Part shown: one piece after another, positions 22,701 to 33,974 of the stretch
How positions within the stretch are numbered: position 1 is the stretch's first letter
Layout of the letters: each line of letters opens with the position of its first letter
NCBI RefSeq assembly: GCF_000143535.2
Contig: NC_037322.1
Span: forward strand, 1,984,001-2,048,000
Direction of reading: 5' to 3'
Origin: Botrytis cinerea B05.10
Lineage: Eukaryota > Ascomycota > Leotiomycetes > Helotiales > Sclerotiniaceae
DNA length: 64,000 nt
Made by a program: the position numbers and the translations under genes
Notes under the pieces: model-generated
What the model saw: only the letters and a program-made list of their open reading frames with translations
The model's database searches: none
What the model was told of the DNA's origin: nothing

Positions 22701-22898
22701 AGCCGGACCAGAGTCGGGTTGTTCGGATTGATCTTGAGATTCTACTGAGCCTTGTAGATTTCCAGTGGCCGGTCTATGTGATGGTTCCTTCTTGACTGCC
22801 CGGGGACCTACTGGGATTTTGATGCGTGAGGAACTTGACAATTGGCCATTCGTTGAAGTGAAGTCTTCCCTCTGCTTTCTTGTGCCCCGGAAAGCCAT
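19742..22898 (-). CDS. Dynamin-family GTPase (Mx/Vps1-like large GTPase of fungi)
   Basis: Large membrane-remodelling GTPase. Four exons on the minus strand (22685-22898, 21895-22624, 21430-21840, 19742-21380) total 2994 nt and 997 residues. Introns are GT-AG, 49-59 nt. The GTPase domain has G1 GDQSAGKSS (about residues 135-143), G2 threonine in CCTRCPA, G3 DLPG (about 289-292) and G4 TKPD (about 357-360). The middle/stalk region starts at DIPKIQKKL just after the third intron, and a GED-like region lies near VAENRRKLYKDKKNL. The tail is polar and disordered. Exon 1 adds a 93-residue disordered, serine-rich N-terminus that joins in frame to the internal ATG at 22559; the two starts would give 997 or 904 residues. 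I see no pleckstrin-homology domain, so it is not a classical endocytic dynamin. Fungi carry many such accessory Mx-like members, and the exact role is unknown. Confidence 0.85.
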
Positions 22899-24330
22899 GA
22901 CGAGAATGGGTTATATGAATTTTGCTAGTATTTTTCTGCGCCAATTATGTATCAGCGACTGCAGAGTTCAATAAACTTGGAGGCTTAAGAAGTTTCAAGA
23001 TCGGTCGGTGCGGTATCTCATACATGCGAAGATCAAAAGAAGGGATGGCTTACCGTGGAATAGCAAGAGCTAGAAGGTTTAAATGGAATCTTGATTGCTA
23101 AACAAAGGTAGAAGACTGTTCCATAGGACTTAAGATCGTTCCAACTCGGAGTCAATCAACAGAACCTCTCCGCACTGGAAAATGCGAGAGATGATCGTTG
23201 CAAGGTAGCAAGTTGGAAGTGTATACCGAAAGATGATAACAGCGAGCAAGTTGAAGACTTCCACAAGTAGCTTTGCAGGAGTCAAAGAAGACTTGATACA
23301 AGGGTCAAAAAAAACTGGACAGACGGAAAGTTGAAGGTGAAGGAAAAGCCGAAGGAATCAAAGATTCTCATAATACGCGAGCGTGACCGCGTAGAGTGTT
23401 TGCATGTGGCCTTGAGAGCAAACGAATTCCCTCGAATGAGAGGCGAAAGAACATGAGAGTGAATGATGGATTTGCAAAGAAAGGCTTGGGAATCGGCGAT
23501 CAGAGACAGTCGAATAACCTCAATTCTATAGATTCGGGTTGTTTTTGTTTGATATCACTTTGGTATGTTTTCAGACGAATATCCAAATTGTATGGCCTTG
23601 CCCACCAAAACTGATAGATACCTACAAAAACTGCAAAGAATAGCCAAATCGATTTTACAAACACTAGGGAATCTGATAGAACTTCAGATATGCAGCTGTA
23701 CCGTTTAGATAGACCTTGATCCTATGCACACTGCCGGTTTGGGGAATTCAAGGAGGTCGTAGTGATGTTTGGACTCAAAATTGACAGACTTCACTCTAGT
23801 CACCCCGCGGCAACGGGTAGTTGAATCCTCGTCCATGCTAATGTGATGCGCCTGTCCAATGGAATAGATTCTGATAGCTAGGATTCTGGAATTTGCTTTT
23901 TTGGGTCGGCTTCTCACATTAGCCGAACGGGGAGCTCCCTTTCCTATGTCTCTGTGATCGAACTTCATGGTCGAATGTTGTGAGTGAGGCATGATATTGA
24001 TTGTGAGACTGGATGAAGTGTGGTTGAAGTGAAAGATATCTTTCCTCCGTAGAATGAGGGGACGGAAAGTGGAGTCAAAGAGCTGCCGACTAGCTGTCTT
24101 ATCCTCTTATCTCTTATCTCTTATCTTCACATGACTTGTGCATCATTTATGTATTTTATACATGTGCACGGATCATTGAGGCCCCAATTTCAACGGAACA
24201 AGCCATGCCATTCAAATTCCACAGCTCTAGAACCAATGCCAGGTGTTCATGTTAATGTTCATGATAATTTTGCAGATTTATATTGAAACGCTCCCATAAA
24301 AAAATATCCTCACCACCTCAATCATTCAAA
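22899..24330. other. Divergent intergenic region between the dynamin and GMPPA genes
   Basis: Holds both promoters. A minus frame at 23705-23992 (95 codons) and a plus frame at 23396-23614 (72 codons) have no recognisable motif. A TCTTATC-type short repeat lies near 24100-24126. Confidence 0.55.
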
Positions 24331-25826
24331 ATGTCCTTACAGATCCCTCATAGAGCAAGGCCAGGCAGTGCTGCTCAAGCAGCAACAAAGGCTGTTATTC
24401 TGGTAAATCTAAATTCATGAAAGTATGCAAATGCGCAAGGAAGAAGGCTGATGATGAGGCTACTAGGTTGGTGGACCATCCAGAGGAACCCGCTTTAGAC
24501 CATTGTCCTTGGATCTTCCAAAGGTATGTATATTTACATTCTTTTCTTTCGATGTTTGACTGACTCTCGTTATCCATAGCCGCTCTTCGAAGTTGCTGGT
24601 CATCCCATTGTTTGGCACTGTCTCACCGCCATCGCAAAAGTCCCCTCCATCGAAGAAGTGTGCATGATCGGTTACTACGACGAATCTGTTTTCCGCGATT
24701 TCATTAAGGATGCTGCACACGAATTCCCCCAAATCAAGATCGTTTACCTAAGAGAATACCAAGCTTTGGGAACTGCCGGAGGTCTATACCATTTCAGAGA
24801 TGCTATCCTCAAGGGGCGACCAGAACGTTTCTTCGTTCTTAACGCAGATGTCTGTTGTTCATTCCCATTGAATGATATGCTCAAGCTATTCGAAGACAGA
24901 GATGCTGAAGCTGTCATTCTTGGTACCCGTGTCAGTGAAGATGCTGCCAGCAATTTTGGTTGCATCGTTTCCGATTCGCACTCCCGCCGAGTTCTTCATT
25001 ATGTTGAGAAGCCAGAATCGCACATCTCGAACTTGATCAACTGCGGTGTTTATCTTTTCGCAACCGAATGTATCTTCCCTTCCATTAGAACTGCCATCAA
25101 GCGCCGCACCGATCGTCCACGTCTTGTTTCCTACCCATCCTCCGAGAACCTCGACTCCTCATTCTTCCAAGATGACGAAGATGTACAAAAGAATGAAGTT
25201 CTTAGATTGGAACAAGATATCTTGAGTGATCTTGCCGACAGCAAACAATTTTTCGTTCATGAGACCAAGGATTTCTGGAGACAAATCAAAACTGCTGGCT
25301 CAGCTATTCCAGCTAACGCCTTGTACCTCCAGAAGGCATCGCAAACTGGTTCTAAGGAATTGGCCAAACCATCTGCCAATATCCTTGGGCCAGTATTTAT
25401 TCATCCAACTGCACACGTCGACCCGACCGCCAAACTTGGACCTAATGTTTCGATCGGTCCTCGTGCTGTCATTGGCCCTGGTGTCAGAGTAAAGGAGTCT
25501 ATTGTCTTGGAAGATGCTGAAATTAAGCATGATGCTTGTGTTCTATATTCCATTATTGGATGGAACAGTAGAGTTGGTGCTTGGGCTCGTGTTGAGGGAA
25601 CTCCAACACCAGCTAACAGCCATACTACCAGCATCATCAAGAATGGTGTCAAGGTTCAAAGCATTACTATCTTGGGTAAGGAGTGTGGAGTTGGTGATGA
25701 AGTTCGTGTACAGAACTGTGTCTGTTTGCCATTCAAGGAGTTGAAGAGGGTACGTTTCTCTATTCTATGGTACTTTCGGATTTTAACTAACAACGATAGG
25801 ATGTTTCCAATGAAGTCATCATGTAA
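24331..25826 (+). CDS. GMPPA: GDP-mannose pyrophosphorylase alpha-type subunit (GMPPA)
   Basis: Homolog of GMPPA, the regulatory partner of mannose-1-phosphate guanylyltransferase, which makes GDP-mannose for glycosylation and cell-wall mannan. Four exons (24331-24402, 24467-24523, 24580-25749, 25800-25826) total 1326 nt and 441 residues. The nucleotidyltransferase signature GGPSRGTRFRPLS is formed across the first intron, followed by LPKPLFEVAGHPI. Further GMPPA-like blocks are GLYHFRDAIL, FFVLNADVC, LHYVEKPE and NCGVYLF. A left-handed beta-helix region with hexapeptide-type repeats begins near HPTAHVDPTAKLGPNVSIG, and the C-terminus VSNEVIM lies in a 9-codon last exon. Length and the FRPLS/LYHFRD motifs fit GMPPA rather than the catalytic GMPPB/Psa1 (about 360 residues). 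It is cytosolic by family. Confidence 0.92.
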
Positions 25827-26508
25827 TGGATTGATGGGATTTATGTATTCAAAGGAATTTACAATTAATACTGTGGCGTTCTTACTCAAGGTTTCTACTC
25901 ACCGCTCTCCGTGATGATCTAAAAGAGAATGGTTCATATCATAGATCAAAATGCATTTTGGTTAATTCAATTTCATTTTCCGAAAACATCGTGCCCAAAT
26001 GTTCGGAATGTAGAGTCCTGATCGGTTTCAGTGTGTATGTCGGACAATGCTCGGCTCGGTAGCAAAGGAATGTATCGGGCATCTCACGGGAAGATGCCAA
26101 GTCAATTTACTATTTTCACCACAGCCTTTTCTCCTTACATGAAAAAGCATTGGTCGCTGCAGCAAGATTACTAACCCTCAATACAACATACCGGAATGGA
26201 CGAAGTATCTCCAAGCAATCCCGATTATTTACAGCTGTGGTACGACAGACTTGAGATTTACAATGCCGAAAAGAGACCTCAAACAAAATGCGAGTTTGTT
26301 ATTCATCAAAGTCTAGAGCATTCATGGAAGGTTTCCGTGATGTCATACAACGATGCATCATATAGGTGCGGGAGAGATACTTCTTTGTGTGGAGGTGGAT
26401 ATTTAAGATTGAGAAAGTCCACAATGTTTTGCAATTAACATATACACAGTTCAGTCTGTTAGTTTCCAACAATAATCTCACAAATCGCAACAGTATTAGC
26501 AAATAACA
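25827..26508. other. Intergenic between GMPPA and the Old Yellow Enzyme gene
   Basis: Promoter side of the oxidoreductase. A plus frame at 26196-26438 (80 codons, starts MDEVSPSNPD) has no motif I know and is not called. Confidence 0.55.
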
Positions 26509-27877
26509 ATGTCAACACCAACACCTCATCCCCAACATGGTGTTCCATGTGGTACTAGTACTCCTCGACCAGGTCTTCTTAACACACCTGCGCCTGGTGT
26601 ACGCCGTCCAAGCCCTCTCAAAATAACAGATTATTAACATCATCTAGGTCCCCTTCTATACCCCTCTCCAAAGTCCTCCCTCGGGCACAGCCCTCCATCT
26701 CAGCCCTTCAACTCCCAAACTCTTCACCCCCCTCAAAATCCGCTCTCTCACTCTCCAAAATCGCATCATGCTCTCTCCAATGTGTCAATACTCCGCTTCT
26801 AACGGCCACTTTACTCCTTGGCACATGGCTCATCTAGGTGGGATCATCTCCCGCGGTCCTGGTCTCTCGATGGTAGAAGCCACCTCTGTTTTACCCGAAG
26901 GAAGAATCACCCCTGAAGACAGCGGATTATGGTTAGATTCTCAAGGCGACAAATTGAAAGAAGTTGTACAATTCGCACATTCACAGGGACAGCTAATTGG
27001 GATTCAATTGAGCCACGCAGGGAGAAAAGCGAGTATGGTAGCACCATGGCTCGATCGCTCCGCCGTCGCAACAGAGGAAGCAGGCGGCTGGCCCACCAAA
27101 GTCAAAGGACCAAGCGCTATTCCCTACGACGAACATCACTACAAACCTTCTGCCATGACACTTGAAGATATTCAAGAATTCAAAGACGCATGGGCCGCGT
27201 CTCTCAAACGCGCACTCAAAGCTGGATTCGACGTGATAGAAATCCATAACGCGCACGGGTATCTGCTTCACGAATTCGTGTCTCCGGTTTCTAACAAACG
27301 CACCGATCAATATGGTGGGAGTTTTGAAAATCGTATTCGTCTCACCCTTGAGATTGTAGAGATTACGCGGAAGATTATTCCCGAATCTATGCCGCTTTTC
27401 TTGCGGATTAGTGCGACGGATTGGTTGGATTATGAGGGGTTTGGAGAGGAGAGTTGGACGGTGGCGGATTCGGCGAGGTTGGCGGGGATTCTGGCGGATA
27501 GGGGGGTGGATTTAATGGATGTTTCTTCCGGGGCGAATCATCCGAGACAGAAGATTACGGCAGGGTTGGGATATCAGGCGCCATTTGCGAAGGAGATTAA
27601 GAGGGTGGTGGGGGAGAGGATGTTGGTTGGGACGGTGGGGATGATCGGGAGTGGAAGGCAAGCGGAGGGGCTGTTGAGTGGAATGGGAGGGGAGAGAGGT
27701 GTGGATGAAGGGGAGGAGGAGGAGGGGAAGGGGACGGAATTAGATTTGGTCATTGTCGCGCGTGGGTTTCAGAAGAATCCGGGGTTGGTGTGGGAGTGGG
27801 CGGAGGAATTGGGGGTTAGGATTATGGTGGCACATCAGATGAGGTGGGGGTTTAGGGGGAAGGCAGGGGGACATTAG
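26509..27877 (+). CDS. NADH:flavin oxidoreductase, Old Yellow Enzyme family (YqjM-like)
   Basis: FMN-dependent ene-reductase that reduces activated C=C bonds. Two exons (26509-26598, 26648-27877) give 1320 nt and 439 residues. Splicing joins PAPG to VPFYTPL, giving the typical entry into KLFTPLKIRSLTLQNRI. YqjM-type features are SPMCQYSA (cysteine near residue 76), the IHNAHGYLLHEF active-site block with H230 and H233, SNKRTDQYGGSFENR, and the late VIVARGFQKNP phosphate-binding segment. Length is somewhat above the bacterial enzymes owing to the N-terminal extension and an acidic, glycine-rich insertion around residues 294-318 (GMGGERGVDEGEEEEGKG). The coding strand changes from C/T/A-ending to strongly G-ending codons at about 27410. 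The natural substrate is unknown. If exon 1 is wrong, the next ATG is at 26768. Confidence 0.88.
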
Positions 27878-28079
27878 AGGCGGGAGGGTTGATTTGGATA
27901 TTTGAATATTTGGTGGGTGGGGGATGAGGAGAAGAGGGATGGAGATAATACTTATGGGATTAAGATTTGCGTTTTCCTTCTTTACTTCTTCCGTATACCT
28001 GTAGTATCATCTGATCTTCATATTAATTCTTATATTTCTTCCCTCCTCGCCTTCCGCTTTCTCATCTCATCTCATCTCT

Positions 28080-28097
28080 CCCCCCCCCCCCCCCCCC
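28080..28097. repeat. Homopolymer of 18 C
   Basis: Eighteen C in a row followed by CT repeats. Such tracts are prone to sequencing and replication slippage, so the exact length is uncertain. Confidence 0.9.
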
Positions 28098-29260
28098 TCT
28101 CTCTGTTCAAGCCCAAACTTGTTTTCCCCCAGAATTCATACTCTTCACACCCACTACAACATCCCCAAACATATCATTATATTATTCCAAGTCACGAATC
28201 TGTACTACATATGCCAGAACTACCAAAACTACAAATATCACACATTCGACCCGTCTATACTCACACTATCTAGCATTCCTATATTCCTGTTATATAGTTA
28301 GTTGGTCAAATACTATCCCTTCCCTTCCCTTCCCTTCTCCTAGCTCTACGCCTCTCCATATCTCCACATCTTCACAAAAAATATCAAATATCAAAGAAAT
28401 AACGACCATCGAAAATCACTCCATAAGCAACTCCTCAACAAGTTTTACGTATCTCCGAACGATGAGAAGTAATTTATTGATAGGGGGAGGGGAGACGGTT
28501 TGGCAGATGGTGTGTATGGATGTGTGGGATATGTCTATAATGTAGGATCTTTTTTTTTCAATGTCAATATTGATCAGAATGGCAAGAAAGTGCGACGATT
28601 TCAAAGATGCGGGAATGATGGCGTCTTTGCGTTTCTTCGTCAGCTACTTGCTTTACTGTTGTATGTCATATGTATTACCCATGAATGCACACCACGTTGA
28701 CGGAATGCATAGATAGGACTGGTCCTGGAATGTGTAATTTTCATCAGGATCTACTGCTAGACTACTGGTTCACGCGGAAGCTCCAATGCAGGGCAGTGAA
28801 ATAAAGAAGGCGTATGATTATTTGAGGTTTATATCACATCACAACAAAATCCTGAATCGTTCTTCACTTCGAGCACGGGGAATTTATGAAGGGTTATGCC
28901 CAGATTGGAATCCTTCATAGTTCGGGTGATCGAAACGTATCGGAAGTAATAACGGTGGATATTGCTGTCACTCGTTGCTACTTAGGAATAATCTACAGCT
29001 CGAAAACTCATCGTTGATTTGATTCCACCTCTATGGAAGGTGAAGTTTTGATCCTCATAACGAAAGGGATTACATCGTAGAATAAACTCTTCATTCTCAC
29101 TTATGGCAACACGGAGTATATCCCAACTTTATCTTCTTCATATCGATTGATTGAGTTTATACTGGTACACTATATGCTGGCTATTTGCTTTCAACGTTGA
29201 TGAACTTCTTGGCTTGTCTTTTGACCTTGAAGCAATATCGGAACTACGAAGCGACTTTTT

Positions 29261-29284
29261 GGGGGAGGGGTGAAACCCCCCCTT
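29261..29284. repeat. G9/C9 hairpin with TGAAA loop
   Basis: Five G, one A, four G, then TGAAA, then nine C. It folds into a nine-pair G:C stem with one bulged A and is flanked by T runs on both sides. Confidence 0.7.
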
Positions 29285-31008
29285 TTTGAAGCTACCAACA
29301 AATGAACATATATACTTTATGAGAATATCGGGACTAGTGATTGATAATATCTTATGAACAGATCGAATTACCAATGGTTCTCGGGTCTTGAAACGCGTAT
29401 GAGAGACGCTTTCCAGTTTCTTTTACTAATGATTTAGGGTCGGACTTAACGTAGCAAAATCTCTATATCTGCACCAATTATCACTAATAGACGGAGCTGT
29501 CCTAAACGCTATCCGGAGCTCATCATCTGTAAAACTTTCATAGACTCATCTTTCCCGCGCAAAAAGAAAGACAAAATGTACAGAAAGCTCGACACACGTG
29601 AGTGAGCATTGATTCTTGAATGGTCACTCACTACCCCATCCATTACCTTGCGACCAGTAACCGACCTATAAATCCTAGCTTCAAGCGAACAACCAATCGG
29701 TCCCCCAAGTTCACGACTTCGAAACTTGGAGATTGGAATAAAGTATCTACAACCACTGCAAAATACCCAAACCAATAGATTTCGCGATGAATCCCCCTTT
29801 CCAACACCTAAATCTTAGGTAATGCCCGTCTAGATGATTCATATATTGTGGCGTTGAGTATTAATGGTAAAGTAACCCTCATACATACGCCACCAAGTAG
29901 AAGACTGTAATGAGTAACAAAGTGGGGGAATGGGGGAATGGCTTACCTCGTGTCTGCGTGCTGTGTTGATTAGCAAAACTTAGGTAAGTCATGCCCAATC
30001 TTCAAATAGAATGGTGAGAGCAATGTATCAATATAACTTATCGATAATGTGTTAAACATGTTAACTATAACATGTGAGAGTACCGACTCGGCAAAGGAGC
30101 CCGAGTAGATTGCAGATCTCGATGTCTAGCATATTGACGTATTGGCTTGTTCAGATATTGATATATCAACAAGTTAATCTCCCCGTGTACTGACTGGTGA
30201 ATGAGATGAAGAGATGATAAGGATAGCTTCAAGGGTTGTTTGTTTTTTGGTGGTCTCGACCTTTCTATTATTCTTTCATGTTGATCAATCAAGAAATTCT
30301 TCAAGTGGTGTGCTTGAATGCTTGTATGCTGGTATGCTGGTATATTGAGGAGTGACGACATCGGCTCTATGTCCCGATTCCATAATGGAGGGTGGTGTAG
30401 CAGATGAAACATTATGAGAAAAAGAAATGAAGCTATTGAATTGAACTGAATTAGATTGAATGGGTAAAAGACTTAGAAATATTGAATAAATAAAATAAAA
30501 TAAAATGAAATGAAAATAATACAAATAATACAAATAAATAAAGAAAATATTATTATTATTATTCTTCTTCTTCTTCTTCTTCATATCAAAAACTCAATTC
30601 AATTGTAAATAATGAATGACTCAAATCCGAGGCACATTGGAGTCATAGTTGCAGAACGTTGTCAGAGTGGCTGTTTTCGACTCATTCTCATGAAGATTTC
30701 CACTTTGATAAATTGGCCACCACTCGGTATCAAATCTTTCGGGTTCCCCGTGATATCAAAAATAACATCAACACCAAGATCCATATCAATCTCAACATCA
30801 ACAGACACGAATATCAACAACGCACAGCAAAAAACATATCATCTGCAATTCTTTCTTACCGACTGATTACACGAAAACCTTACTGACAATCGACTCAATT
30901 AACCCCATCATACACCCAAAAGTCGTATTTCGTTATCTAGATCAACATCCCATACCGTCTTTTCAACATCATTCTATACCTATTCGTGACAACCCTCCGA
31001 GACCTCTT

Positions 31009-33974
31009 ATGCCCAGCTCATCAACACCTCCTCAATCTTTAGATACCATGACATCCAATCTTTCCAACTCAACAGGTCAGAAGCTCGATTTCCCTATTCA
31101 CCGCCTTCATCTCTGCTTGATTTTCCCTATCTTCCCCTTATGCATCAACCTTAAAACCCGGGTTGTAGTGCATATTATGGCTTTCTGCCTAGGGTCATCT
31201 GCTTGCTACAATCGAACTGATGCGTTGGCAGATATTACAAACGAACATGATTCCGCCTCACAAGCTCTCGAACTTCATTCTCCAAAGCCGCTGAAAACAA
31301 GGATATGTCGTTATTTCAGTAAATCAGGTAAATTCTCGTTTTGTTTTATTCAGCCATCAATTGCTTCTGAATATTTTCATTGGATTGCCGGAAATCGGGG
31401 AGAAAAGAGAATTGGAGGGTATTGTCTTGCATACGGGGTAATGCAAAGTTGCATGATGTTGCAGTCATGGTGGAGATCCCGTGATTCACCGATCATCGGT
31501 AATGAGCGTGGGATGTTGACATGATCATGGAGATGAATGGTTGGGGGTTATTGGTTGAACCGTGGCGTTTGTCATGAGGCGTTCGTATCATTCCAATTGT
31601 CATTGCAATTGGGTATATCTTGGGTTACACCACGTGATATTGGAAACACATGTGAAAGCACATGAAGAGGAAATCAGCGATGCGATGATGACAGGGTACT
31701 GACATTGATGTTTTAGGAAATTGTCGAGCTGGTGACAGTTGTTCATTCATCCATGACCCGACAAAGCTTCCTAGTCGTGCCACGGCAAACAAAACAGTGC
31801 CCGAGGTTTCCCAGGCTTCGATATCGGAAGCTACACAAGGACAAAATGTGATTCAAAATCATTCATCACAAGCTATCACAAATCCTGTTCCAGCATCACG
31901 GGTGGTATCAAAGCCGGTTCCACAAGCACAAACTGAAAATCCTCGAGAATTTCAGCTAGGACAAATTCGAAGACGATTCTCTCCCAAGGAGATTCGGCCA
32001 TCTGGAAATGCCGAGGGTACTACTATTCTAAAGTTCAATCTCACACCATCGGATCCAGATTTCCCTTTTGAGATGACGGCTTTGGAATGTTCTCTCACAG
32101 TACCTCCTCGATATCCTATTGCCTCGCCTAGTTTGAGGGTAGAGAATAAGGATATCCCTAGAGGATTTGCTATCAATGTCGAGAATGGCTTCGATCAATT
32201 GGTTAATGAAAAAGAGAATGCTACTTTATTGGATTTGATGAAATCCTTGGATAAGCATTTAGAAGAGTTTTTATCTGCGCAGAAAGCCGAGACAGTTAAA
32301 ATTGTCATGAATAAAGACACGCGACATCTTTCCATTCCGAGCAGAGAAGTACAGCCTGTGGTTCCACCACCTCAGCCTGAATCTGCAATTAAGGAATCAG
32401 AACAACCCAAGGTTACTCCTGTTAAACCAACTGTAAGTTTCACGGAATCTGAGAAAGCTGAGGCATCGAAAAAGAGAGAGGTAGAAACCAGACAATTCGA
32501 AGCGAGAATGGGTAGATTACCCCTTTACAAGAAGTCTAGTGATGGGATTGCATATACCATCCCAATTGAACCCCGGAAACGAGGAGATTTGCCACTGTCG
32601 ATCAAAGCTGTTAAATCCATTCAGCTCTTTGTGCCCACTATCTATCCACTCGAGCCTTGTCGAATAAAATTGGAAGGAGTAGATGCTCCGGAAGCAAAAT
32701 CTGTAGAGAAAGGCTTTGGGCAGAAAGCTGAAGAGGCAAAAGCTTTGAACTTAATGGGCCATATTAATTACCTTGCACAAAATATGCACGTTCTTGCGAA
32801 GACTGCTTTGAATACAGAGCCAAAGCCTACTTCTGTTGTACGAACACCGTCGCCTGTCGTTGAAGAACAAAAGGATGTCAAGGGAAAAAGTGTTTCCACC
32901 GATGAAACTGAAGAGAAAAGTCACATTCAATATATTGCTCGCCCACCCGAATGGACGATTGTCAATGCTGAGGATGCCGAATACTCTGACTCTGAATCGA
33001 TGTATTCGTATGATAGCGGTGACGAATCGGAGACTGATGAAGGAGGAGTTGGAGTTGAACACGAACCTGAAAACCCAACACCAAATCCTGAACGTGGTAC
33101 AGCTATATCATTTCCCTTCATTGAACTTTATGGCATTGAGTTATTGGAGGTTACTACCTTAAATATCACCGTCAAATGTTCTCGTTGTAGGGAGATTACA
33201 GAGATTAAAGGTCTTAAAACTGGAGTTCAAAAGACCGAGACATGTAGGAAATGTGCAACTGCACTTGTAATTTGCTACCGTCGAGATTTCGTTCACGCAA
33301 GCAACGTCCGAGCTGGATTTTTGGATTTGGAAGGATGTGTAGTTAGTGATATGTTACCTAGGTAAGTCACATCACATTCCTTTCTTCACTCCGTTACATA
33401 ACTAACCACAAACAGTACATTCACACCAACATGCTCTACATGTTCCACTATCTATCCATCTCCTGGAATCATTTCCATCCGCGGCGAAACGACAACAAAT
33501 GTTTGTCGAGAATGTCATTCGAAATTTACCTTTTCGATTCCTACTATCAAGTTTCTTCAGATTTCTTCTTCTGCAACACCTCATAATATCCTCCCTAGAA
33601 AGAAGAAAGAAACACTTGGTATTGTTCCCGGTACTTCTCTGCCCAAAAACGGCCTTTGTCGCCATTACGGTAAAAGTTACCGCTGGTTTCGCTTTAGTTG
33701 TTGTGAAAAGGTATATGCATGTGATAAATGTCATGATGAAACAGAAGAACATGTAAATGAATGGGCTAAGAGAATGATTTGTGGATGGTGTAGTAGGGAA
33801 GGGAATTATAGACCAGAAGATTGTGCAGGATGTGGAGAGAGGGTGATTAGCAGGAGGAGGGGAGGAGCTAGTTTCTGGGAGGGAGGAAAGGGGACAAGAG
33901 ATAAAACGAAGATGAGTAGGAAGGATAAAAGGAAGTATAGGAGGGTTGGTGGTGGGACTGTGAAGAAGACTTGA
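31009..33974 (+). CDS. CCCH and CHY zinc-finger protein with RWD-like middle
   Basis: Exons 31009-31327, 31717-33361 and 33416-33974 give 2523 nt and 840 residues. An in-frame 117-nt stretch at 31076-31192 (hydrophobic when translated, starts GTCAG, ends CTAG) is probably another intron, leaving 801 residues. A CCCH finger (C-x8-C-x5-C-x3-H) is built across the intron at 31328-31716: ICRYFSKS joins GNCRAGDSCSFIH. Two segments resemble RWD-like folds, around TILKFNLTPSDPDFPFEM and around PLYKKSSDGIAYTIPIEP. An acidic linker (DSESMYSYDSGDESETDEG) and several CxxC pairs follow. The CHY-type finger begins CRHYGKSYRWFRFSCCEKVYAC (residues split here only by family layout) and continues with CDKCH and CGWCSREG. 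The C-terminus is basic. The family is linked to RNA binding (CCCH) and zinc binding (CHY); the specific role is unknown. The exact start is uncertain, and the ATG at 31048 is an alternative. Confidence 0.8.

Larger units (their letters stand above)
27878..31008. other. 3.1 kb intergenic region, no supported gene
   Basis: No frame shows a protein signature. Contents: a run of 18 C at 28080-28097, a CCCTT repeat near 28317-28338, a G/C hairpin at 29261-29284, and AT-rich simple repeats (AAAT, AAT, TTC) at 30485-30585. A minus frame at 30065-30412 (115 codons) is undecided. From 30766 the plus frame is open without an ATG up to the start of the next gene. Confidence 0.55.

Noticed and set aside
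30065..30412. 115-codon minus frame (start MFHLLHHPPL)
   Set aside because: No recognised family, and low-complexity AT repeats surround it; not enough support.
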